From: Apostichopus japonicus
Taxonomy: Eukaryota > Echinodermata > Holothuroidea > Aspidochirotida > Stichopodidae
Direction of reading: 5' to 3'
Assembly: GCF_037975245.1 (NCBI RefSeq)
Contig: NC_092564.1
Span: 5,634,484 to 5,698,483, forward strand
Length of the DNA stretch: 64,000 bases
Shown here one piece after another: positions 58,901 to 64,000 of the stretch. The notes beneath the pieces were generated by a model. The model saw only the letters and a list, made by a program, of their open reading frames with translations. It searched no databases and was not told the origin of the DNA. Positions within the stretch are counted from its first letter, which is position 1, and each line of letters begins with the position of its first letter. A program made the translations under genes and the position numbers.

Positions 58901-58961
58901 CTCCTGGCATGTTATATCGAATGCGCTTCGACGGTGGAGAATATGTGAGACTGTTTGGCAT
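46891..58961 (-). CDS. DUT: deoxyuridine 5'-triphosphate nucleotidohydrolase (dUTPase), five exons, complete
   Basis: Hydrolyses dUTP to dUMP and pyrophosphate, keeping uracil out of DNA and supplying dTMP synthesis; the family acts as a homotrimer. Exons on the minus strand: 58961-58774, 54996-54860, 52602-52528, 51306-51236, 46947-46891. GT...AG junctions and phases join exactly to 528 nt (175 residues plus stop); human nuclear DUT is about 164 (from memory). All five motifs are present: 1, SAGLDLY (56-62); 2, PRSGLSSKH (95-103); 3, GVIDQDYRG (110-118), with presumed catalytic Asp113 and substrate-contact Tyr116; 4, GDRIAQL (137-143); 5, RGAGGFGSTG (164-173), with the uracil-stacking Phe. 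The N-terminal SPPSKR (8-13) resembles the SPSKR motif of human nuclear dUTPase. An in-frame upstream ATG at 59033 would add 24 residues, to 199. Intron 1 carries an inverted copy of part of exon 3. Confidence 0.96.
47890..48050 (+). repeat. long direct repeat flanking LINE, left copy
   Basis: About 161 bp starting ATGGAGTGGATAGACATAC, about 93-95% identical by eye to 49071-49230. It ends exactly where the LINE sequence begins, consistent with a long target-site duplication. Confidence 0.85.
48051..49070 (+). mobile_element. 5'-truncated L2/CR1-like LINE fragment
   Basis: About 1.0 kb. The coding part, broken by frameshifts over 48070-48768, reads like the reverse-transcriptase C-terminal region of L2/CR1-type LINEs: LRKNKLMLNDVKTE, then LQSLV-TSRFDYCNSLL-like, RLQRTQN, LHWLPIRFRSKFKI and LWNNLPQDI motifs in the expected order. 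The 3' UTR carries AAAGCGCTTTAGAGCA and AAGGCGCTATATAAAT, common at L2-type LINE and partner-SINE ends, and finishes in a TAA-triplet tail (49057-49070). Not functional. Confidence 0.85.
49071..49230 (+). repeat. long direct repeat flanking LINE, right copy
   Basis: Partner of 47890-48050, beginning immediately after the TAA-triplet tail of the LINE fragment. Confidence 0.85.
50520..50766. mobile_element. 247-bp inverted-repeat DNA element with 8-bp TSD
   Basis: Seen: ends GGGACAAACTAAAACG and CGTTTTAGTAACACCC, containing a perfect 16-bp inverted match ACTAAAACGAATGACA (50527-50542 and, reversed, 50744-50759). A perfect 8-bp duplication TACCTAAG flanks it (50512-50519 and 50767-50774). The interior is rich in GCGAATGACA-type repeats, the same word as the inverted repeat. 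GGG termini with an 8-bp duplication do not fit hAT ends well; a Merlin-like or other superfamily is possible. Confidence 0.85.
51236..51306 (-). CDS. DUT: DUT exon 4 (motif 4)
   Basis: Encodes VKKGDRIAQLICEKISIPEI and KEVE. Acceptor ATACAG, donor GTAAGA. Phase 1 in, phase 0 out. Confidence 0.97.
51307..52527 (-). other. DUT intron 3
   Basis: The part next to exon 3 (52451-52527) is duplicated in inverted orientation at 55326-55400 or so in intron 1. Nothing else recognised. Confidence 0.6.
52528..52602 (-). CDS. DUT: DUT exon 3 (motif 3)
   Basis: Encodes AGVIDQDYRGEVKVLLFNFN and RVDYH, with the catalytic Asp. Acceptor TGACAG, donor GTAAGT. The 3' half of the exon and its donor have an inverted near-copy in intron 1. 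Confidence 0.97.
52603..54859 (-). other. DUT intron 2
   Basis: Contains a degraded hAT-like element (53591-54031). Remaining sequence unrecognised. Confidence 0.5.
53591..54031. mobile_element. degraded hAT/Charlie-like element
   Basis: Ends CAATGGTTCTCAAA and TTTGAGAACCACTG form inverted repeats of the CAGTGGTTCTCAA type found in Charlie-like hAT elements. The interior is G-rich (GGGGGGCGTTGGGA and similar). The flanks TTCTAGAT and TCTGGACT are at best a decayed duplication. Confidence 0.65.
54860..54996 (-). CDS. DUT: DUT exon 2 (motif 2)
   Basis: Residues 63-108, including ALPDGCYGRVAPRSGLSSKH. Acceptor CTTCAG, donor GTATGT. Phase 2 in, phase 1 out. Confidence 0.97.
55326..55436 (+). 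pseudogene. inverted partial copy of DUT exon 3 plus donor/intron 3 start
   Basis: The plus strand here matches the DUT-sense (minus) strand of 52564-52451: the last 37 nt of exon 3 followed by ~75 nt of intron 3, roughly 88% identical by eye. The donor GT has become AT (CATCATAAGT instead of CACGGTAAGT). It lies in intron 1 of the same gene in opposite orientation, so in the DUT pre-mRNA it is antisense to the exon 3/donor region. Confidence 0.85.
55706..55745. repeat. perfect 13-bp inverted repeat
   Basis: AAACTGTATAATT (55706-55718) and its exact reverse complement (55733-55745) with a 14-nt loop. Confidence 0.8.
56255..56535. repeat. two adjacent loose tandem arrays
   Basis: About 56255-56370 repeats GAGAGTTCCACGAATATACT-like units of ~40 bp. 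About 56400-56535 repeats GTAGGTGAAGTCCCGGTAAA-like units of ~25-35 bp. Confidence 0.75.
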
Positions 58962-59033
58962 CATACAATGCAAGTACACAAACTTGGAACTATTTTTGGA
59001 AAAGGTTGCGAACTTTGAATGATATGCAAACAT
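58774..59033 (-). CDS. DUT: DUT exon 1 (two in-frame starts)
   Basis: Motif 1 (SAGLDLY) lies at the 3' end, followed by the donor GTGATT, phase 2. The start at 58961 aligns with the nuclear-type N-terminus (MPNS...SPPSKR). The start at 59033 adds 24 residues with no Asp/Glu and several Lys/Ser, a composition compatible with a weak mitochondrial presequence. An in-frame TGA at 59057-59055 caps the frame upstream. Confidence 0.9.
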
Positions 59034-59200
59034 TACATTCACAAAGACAATGTTTCACTCGAGAATTGCTGGTGCCTGGATACTAGGCTAGTTAGTAATT
59101 AGATTGCATGCATGCTGTGAACCTCTAAATTTTGGCGCTATATAAAATCAGCGCCACAAAAGTATGGAACGCCAATCCAGCCAAAATTTATTGATGCCAA
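59034..59200 (-). promoter_or_regulatory. DUT upstream region with E2F-like inverted sites
   Basis: TTTGGCGC (59131-59138), an E2F consensus, and GCGCCA (59151-59156) face each other around a TATATAAAA stretch, ~100 bp upstream of the long start. DUT is an S-phase gene regulated by E2F in animals (known). Activity here is inference. Confidence 0.45.
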
Positions 59201-59350
59201 AAGGAGCAAACGTTGGCGTTGCTACTAAACAGGCGGTGCTATACTACCCCAAACAGGAGATGCTACCAACCTTAACAGGAGGTGCTACTACCCTAAGCAG
59301 GAGGTGCTATGCTCTAAACAGAAGGTGCTACTACACCTTAGTGACGATGC

Positions 59351-59543
59351 CAAAAGACCGAGAAGCCAAGTCAGATCATGTGTAGTATCTGTTCCCTTTC
59401 GAGGGGAATGGTGATGCACACCTGACGATGATCACACAGTCACAGTCCCGATGCAAGGGGACTGGGGTTAGAAGCGGATCAGTCGTTCAGTAGTTTGGTT
59501 TTCGTGCCCAGGTTCTTTCCTGGGCGACTTTTTCTTAAAAAGT
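59351..59543 (+). mobile_element. U2 snRNA-headed SINE, copy B, with inverted head
   Basis: From 59373 (AGATCATGTGTAGTATCTGT) it matches copy A and U2, then shares the whole body including GACGATGATCACACAGTCAC, the CCCAGG...CCTGGG hairpin and the CTTAAAAAGTACC end. The first ~18 nt (59349-59366) read GCCAAAAGACCGAGAAGC, the reverse complement of the U2 5' end, so the head is inverted. The flanks are ACCTTAGTGACGATGC (59335-59350) and ACCTTAGTGACAATGC (59544-59559), a 16-bp target-site duplication with one mismatch. Confidence 0.85.
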
Positions 59544-59595
59544 ACCTTAGTGACAATGCTGCGGTAAAAAGGTGGCGCTACTACTCTAAATAGGC

Positions 59596-59640
59596 CAGAG
59601 CCGTATATAGAGATAGGCCAAAGCCGTATATACGGCTCTG
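59596..59640. mobile_element. 45-bp hAT-like insertion
   Basis: Begins CAGAGCCGTATATA and ends TATATACGGCTCTG, exact inverted termini. Flanked by a perfect 8-bp duplication AAATAGGC (59588-59595 and 59641-59648). Its termini match the 22-bp and 26-bp palindromic insertions at 2531-2552 and 61303-61328. Confidence 0.8.
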
Positions 59641-59770
59641 AAATAGGCGATGCTTTTACTACCACAGGCGGCGATGCTGCTGTAAATAAGTGGCGCTACT
59701 ACTCCAAACTGGAGTCACTAGACTCGCTATTACCGTTAAGAGGGGTCGCTACTACTCCGTAACCAGGCCA

Positions 59771-60398
59771 TGTTTCCAAAACAATATGCACATGGGGTCA
59801 ACGATAGTTACTCCCTGCAGTTTTCATACAAATACATATACATGTTCATGTGATGTGTATAGGTGCGTAACTTTAGGTCCACTCTTTCCGAAGGCTGTGG
59901 TATGCGACCCAAAGATGGATCGCCGAGCGATAACGGTGCCATTACAAAAACCGGGTGGCAACGAGAAAAAGAGAGAAACAAAAGAAATAAATGATTTCAA
60001 AGTTTCACACGTAGATTTGTTTTCCAATCTTTGATAAAGTACCAACCGGTTTGTGTGCACTGCTTCAGATAACGTGAAATCAATCACCGGGGGGGGGGGG
60101 GGTAGCATTGGATGATCCAATATGTTTCTTTTTTGTTGGGCTAGTGTGTTAAGTGGAAGCACATGTAATACGAACATTAGCATAGATATATTATGTTAGG
60201 TTATATGCTAGACTAGGCTTTTAACGTACTTCAGGGTTCAGTGTTGATTCGGTTTGAAACGCAACGGATTCTCGTCAAGTATTTCACATGATCTGTTGGA
60301 AAGCACTTGCATCGAGTAATATATAATTGATACATGTTACAGTATTATTTAAATTTGTGTGTTAATTTAACGGGACACGTACGGAATGCAATCCTTTC
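59771..60398. other. intergenic, nothing recognised
   Basis: A G-run lies near 60089-60103. Short frames have no recognisable product. Confidence 0.4.
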
Positions 60399-60560
60399 CA
60401 GGGGCGTATCCAGGATTTTCTAACCCGGGAGGGGGGGGGGGCGCGAATTACTATCTAAGCGGAGCACCACCATGGGTTGGCGTGCTACGTACAAGAAAAT
60501 TTCTGGTTTTGATACCACCCAGATCACCGGAAATGGCACTTCTCGGGCTTGAAAATGACC
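60399..60560 (+). mobile_element. hAT MITE-like left end fragment
   Basis: Starts CAGGGGCGTATCCAGG, followed by a G-run and ACTATCTAAGCGGAGCACCA-like sequence that resembles the 2298-2604 family. No matching right end with duplication was found: the nearest candidate end at 61709 has non-matching flanks. Confidence 0.6.
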
Positions 60561-61269
60561 AACCAGATGTACACTTTTGCCTGAGAACCAAGTATTTCCC
60601 AATAGTTTTTTTTTTTCATCCATAAACTTTTTGAAGATTTTCTTCAGTAACAAATCATGTTCGACCTCATCGCATGTCCCGTGGATCATTGCTTTTGTAG
60701 GTGATTCTACGTCGCGGCCCACAATACCCGACAGCCCCACTTTTCAAGGTTTTCAGCCCATTATTTGTTCAGAATTTGAAAATTCACTTCAAAATATACC
60801 CATAATGTTGCAAAAAAAGTCATCTATGGACAACCAATATAGAAAAACCTCCTACAACCCCTAACAGACCGGTCAAAATTACACCAGTGGTGGGAAGTAT
60901 GATGTTGGTCAGGAAATTTTCGAAAATAATTTATTGGTGTACAAATATTAAACCCTCTTATAACGGCTATCATAAAACTTGGTTGAAGGAAATGAAAAAA
61001 TACCAGATATTTCCGAAACCGAACACTACACACATAGGCGTAGGAGGTGGGGGGGGGGGGGGCTCCTACTAAAGAAAAATAAATTGCAATGATGTAGCTA
61101 AAGGAAATGAATCTCCTTGACAATTAAAATAAAGTTCTTAGCTTGGCCGACTAATTCGCCATTACCATGGAGGTAAAAACAGACCATTACTAATGTAAAA
61201 ACATGGAGGGAAAACAGATGGTAAAACAGAGAATTTGACATAATTTGACCTCCATGCTTTTACTACATC
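60561..61269. other. unassigned; antisense open frame and lone TIR-like end
   Basis: A minus-strand open stretch (about 60420-60740) overlaps the fragment above and has no recognised family. CATAGGCGTAGGAGG followed by a G-run at about 61034-61061 looks like another hAT-type end without a visible partner. Confidence 0.35.
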
Positions 61270-61302
61270 TACATATGACATTTCAGCCCAAAGGCAAACT
61301 AT

Positions 61303-61328
61303 CAGAGCCGTATATATATACGGCTCTG
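61303..61328. mobile_element. ultra-short hAT-like palindromic insertion, 26 bp
   Basis: A perfect 26-bp palindrome beginning CAGAGCCGTATATA, flanked by a perfect 8-bp duplication CAAACTAT (61295-61302 and 61329-61336). Same site within the host MITE family as the 22-bp copy at 2531-2552. Confidence 0.75.
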
Positions 61329-61579
61329 CAAACTATCTAAGCGTAGCGCCACCACAGGTTGGCGCGAAGCGTACAAGAACATTTTCGCCGAAAATGCCTC
61401 CCAGATCGCTGGAAATGGCACTTCCCTTGCCTTGTGAGTTGCATCTAAGCATTTTCTATTTTGAAATTACTAGCGATATCATAAAAAAAATATGTACTCG
61501 GGGGGGGGGGGGGTCGTCCCCTTCCCGAAATGCGCCATGTTCCCCGACGACTCGGTCGAGTTCGAGACCAGCCACAGAC

Positions 61580-61623
61580 TCCGCCTCCTCCTCCTCCTCC
61601 TCCTCCTCCTCCTCCTCCTCCTC
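61580..61623. repeat. CTC trinucleotide microsatellite
   Basis: About fourteen CTC/CCT triplets, followed by a T/C-rich tract to about 61668. Confidence 0.95.
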
Positions 61624-61709
61624 TTTTTTCCCTTTTTTCTTCTTTTTTTCTCTCCTCTTTTCTTACCCGGGGGGCGCGCGCCCCCAACGCCCCCCTGGAT
61701 ACGCGCCTG

Positions 61710-62726
61710 ACAATGGCTGACAACTTCAAGATGCGGCGAGTTATTCTCACAGTGGTTGGATGGCGTGTATGCGGAAGCAACGCTAACGATAGCTTGAGGC
61801 TGAAGGAGATAGTGCTCCACATCAAAACAATAGTGACCACTGTTTTAGTGAGTGAAAATATTACAGATAAACGATAGAGTCCACTGTGCAACTTGCGTAG
61901 ATCATGGAGCTATCTGTTTATAGCTCCATGCGTAGATACCACTGATCTAGATCAGTGTAGATCAGTGGTAGATACAGGCAAATTGTCGGGTCAAAGGTCA
62001 GAAAAGTTGTTACAGGGAGAGTTGGATGAATGTTGATAACGCCACCTTCCTTCACATTCGTATTCCAAAAAGTGGCATATTTTCCCATCGATTTTGGGCG
62101 GCGCCAAATGTTTCATGTCGCAGTCCTGCATTGAATACTTTATTGCATGAATTTCACCCATAGATATATTGTGATGTCACTGCGGGCGCGGCACGGCATT
62201 CAGGTGATTAACTTTCACTTTCAGGAAGAAGAAATACCATTATTCCACGTAGTACCAGGTACTTTGTCACTTCAATTCTACCACTACGACGTTGTCACAG
62301 AGTGTTAGCACCAATCAAAATAGATCTCAGAAAAGATTTAGGGTTTCAGCCAATCGCAGGCATTTCCTGGATAAACAACATGTCTGCGCCCTTGTGTAAA
62401 CTTATGCCGATCCCGGTTTCAGTAGTGTACATGGAATTACGTACTAATAGCCAAGGCCTATACTAGTTACAGTCACTTTATTAGGCTGAACAACCAAAGT
62501 GAAGGCTTCAGTTCCTATTTTTGATATGAACGCAATGCATGTGTGCCCGGTGACTGTGCTGAGGACTAGCAGGTAAAAGTGGTCGGATTTTCACAAAATA
62601 ACGTTATTGCGTTACTTGACAAATTGACAATTCGTCCATATGAGTCAGTTACACACTGAGACGTGAGACTGGAGTAGGCTAGGCCCTAATAATTAAATAG
62701 GCAAAGGCCTAACGTTTACAGCTCGT
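61710..62726. other. intergenic with twin hairpins and CCAAT boxes
   Basis: Two adjacent perfect hairpins (61903-61930 and 61937-61970) and CCAAT motifs near 62312 and 62350. Otherwise nothing recognised. Confidence 0.45.
61903..61970. repeat. two adjacent perfect hairpins
   Basis: Hairpin 1: CATGGAGCTAT (61903-61913) with ATAGCTCCATG (61920-61930), loop 6. Hairpin 2: TACCACTGATC (61937-61947) with GATCAGTGGTA (61960-61970), loop 12. Six bases separate them. Confidence 0.85.
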
Positions 62727-63484
62727 ATGGCACCTGTACCTATTTATCTGAAAACCAAACTCATGATGAGGGACGTGTTGAAGATTCATGTGGATCTTCC
62801 AGGCAGGTAGGTCTAGGCCAGGGTTGTCCAACCTTTTGCAGAGGAGGGCCACATGGAATGATTATGATGAAGGAGGGGGCCGCATGAACCCTAGCCTACG
62901 CTCGATTTTTTGCCCGAAGCCCAAGGCAACAAAATGTGAGCACTGCGAGCAGATCGCACTGATTATACAGTTGTTATTCTGCCGATTCGAAGTAAGCTTT
63001 CACATTCATATGGTATGGATTCTAAAGTCAGGCCCTAATGGTACTGATTTATTTTCCGTCCTGATAAAACGGATGAATAAAGTTCAGCCGCCCGCCCCTC
63101 CCCCCTCCTCCACTGAGAGAGTGTCACAAAAACTGACCTGTATGCAGTTTTTTGGATGCAGAAGGTTTGGATGATGATTATATAGCTTCAAATTGTTATC
63201 AATATATCTGCTCACTAAAATTTCGCACCGTAGATAATCTCTGGCGGGCCGGATGCAGCCTTGAGGCCGGTCGGACTGTGGCCAGCGGGCCGTAGGTTGG
63301 ACAACCCTGGTCTAGGCTATATAATGTTTCTTCTCCAGTCCTACATTTGTTCAAACAAGAAGATATTATTCCTACTTCCCCATGATATTTCAGAAATATG
63401 ATAGATTTGAAGACAAACAAAGGTCTGATTGAGATATTGAAATGCAATGGTCTCCAACTGTGTAAACTCATTGAACTTCAATAG
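62727..63484 (+). CDS. candidate two-exon small protein (56 residues), unrecognised
   Basis: Exon 62727-62806 (MAPVPIYLKTKLMMRDVLKI then HVDLPG) ends in the strong donor CAG/GTAGGT. An acceptor TTTCAG with a pyrimidine tract precedes 63394-63484 (NMIDLKTNKGLIEILKC, then to a TAG), and the phases match (2). The predicted 56 residues are amphipathic and Leu/Lys-rich; I do not recognise the family. A hAT element sits in the intended intron. It could be the 5' end of a larger gene with other splicing, or chance. Confidence 0.25.
62819..63309. mobile_element. hAT/Charlie-like non-autonomous element, 491 bp
   Basis: Perfect inverted termini CAGGGTTGTCCAACC and GGTTGGACAACCCTG with a perfect 8-bp duplication GTCTAGGC (62811-62818 and 63310-63317). 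GGGCCGCATG-like subterminal words (GGGCCACATGGAA, GGGCCGGATGCAGCC) fit Charlie-type elements. No transposase. Confidence 0.93.
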
Positions 63485-64000
63485 GCCTGTACATGTTATG
63501 ATATTCGTTGTAAATTGATTGTGCCATTAATAACATTGTCTGCAAAAAAAAACATTTTTACAGGTTGCACAAGATTATTCTTCCCCTGATGAAGTCTTCT
63601 CAAAATAGGTGGGCTGTGTGGAATGCAATGTATTTTCCATATAGTGGAGACTTACTCCACATCCATGACTTACTCCACATTCATCATATTCATACATTCT
63701 TCTGCTGATGGTTCTCCAAAGTTTCATTCCCTACAGTATGTGTGGCAATTGTATTGAGGTATGATTTGTTCTTTGACATTCAACTCCAAAATTGGACTTC
63801 AGTTTTAAAGTTCCAGGTGCTAGAAACAGACCAAATTGATTTTTTTCTTTTTGGAACTTGTTAGGCCATTATATAATCTGTTCTGGTGATGCAGAATTCT
63901 TTCAGCAGATGGTTCAATTCCATCAACAGATATCATACAGCCATACAGTTTCAAAAAAGAAGGTCAAGTATTCGGCACCATCATGAGACTTGTAACAAAA
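63485..64000. other. right edge, nothing recognised
   Basis: No gene or repeat can be supported. Possible splice-like signals exist (TTTACAG before 63565) but have no consistent frame with the preceding candidate. Confidence 0.35.

Larger units (their letters stand above)
59200..59770. repeat. degenerate GGTGCTACTAC tandem array, interrupted
   Basis: Units of about 18-25 bp containing GGTGCTACTACCCTAA or GGCGCTACTACTCTAAA occur at about 59205-59340 and again at 59560-59770. The array is split by a U2-headed SINE (59351-59543) and carries a 45-bp hAT-like insertion (59596-59640). Confidence 0.8.
61270..61709 (-). mobile_element. hAT MITE copy related to 2298-2604, inverted and 5' incomplete
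   Basis: On the minus strand it ends at 61709 (CAGGCGCGTATCCAG when reversed) and runs through the family body (CGATATCGCTAGTAAT-like; TTAGATGCAA; CCATTTCCAGCGATCTGG) to the nested palindrome at 61303-61328, then loses similarity, so one terminus is missing. It carries an expanded CTC-triplet microsatellite (about 61580-61623). Confidence 0.7.

Noticed and set aside
59040-59042. DUT start three codons upstream of 59033
   Set aside because: The codon is GTG, not ATG; the first true ATG in the frame is at 59033.
60399-61709. A single 1.3-kb hAT element between CAGGGGCGTATCCAGG and CTGGATACGCGCCTG
   Set aside because: The 8-bp flanks (ATCCTTTC and ACAATGGC) do not match, and the right part belongs to the 2298-2604 family in opposite orientation, so these are two separate fragments.
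61445-61891. Poly-Gly/poly-Arg and poly-Pro/poly-Leu open frames
   Set aside because: They are translations of the CTC-triplet microsatellite and its complement inside a MITE fragment.

Overview
This is a eukaryotic, metazoan window: AT-rich, intron-dense and crowded with transposon remnants and minisatellites. It holds two recognisable protein genes arranged tail to tail. The high similarity of both proteins to vertebrate counterparts, remembered rather than searched, together with the repeat content, suggests a marine invertebrate, probably a deuterostome such as an echinoderm. The species is not established.

Left part (1-3811): transposon debris upstream of the first gene. It includes two hAT-type elements with perfect 8-bp target-site duplications (134-916 and 2298-2604), an AACGTT-rich foldback MITE (1658-1920), and a short retroposon whose head is the 5' end of U2 snRNA (3049-3243, minus strand).

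Middle (3812-37699, plus strand): a complete 14-exon FBXL20/FBXL2-type F-box/LRR gene. All exon phases join, giving 431 codons that run from an N-terminal F-box through the LRR array to a C-terminal CSIL prenylation box. It would be the substrate receptor of an SCF (SKP1-CUL1-F-box) ubiquitin ligase. Its introns carry a collapsed LTR retroelement, a 1.64-kb hAT element, three tRNA-derived SINEs and several minisatellites; one minisatellite abuts the exon 7 acceptor.

Convergent intergenic region (37700-46890): no gene seen. It contains at least five tandem arrays (about 26-, 73-, 26-, 45- and 25-bp units).

Right part (46891-59033, minus strand): a complete five-exon dUTPase gene (DUT) with all five trimeric-dUTPase motifs, two in-frame starts, and an E2F-like site upstream. 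Its terminal intron holds an L2-like LINE fragment flanked by an approximately 160-bp direct repeat. Intron 1 carries an inverted copy of part of exon 3 plus its splice donor.

59034-64000: the DUT upstream region holds a tandem array interrupted by a second U2-headed retroposon (16-bp target-site duplication, inverted head) and by a 45-bp hAT-like insertion. Further right are related hAT fragments, two adjacent perfect hairpins, a 491-bp hAT element with a perfect duplication, and a weak candidate for a two-exon small gene.

The most unusual items are the U2-headed SINE, the ultra-short (22-45 bp) CAG...CTG insertions with 8-bp duplications, the antisense copy of a DUT exon/donor, and the long duplication flanking the L2 fragment.
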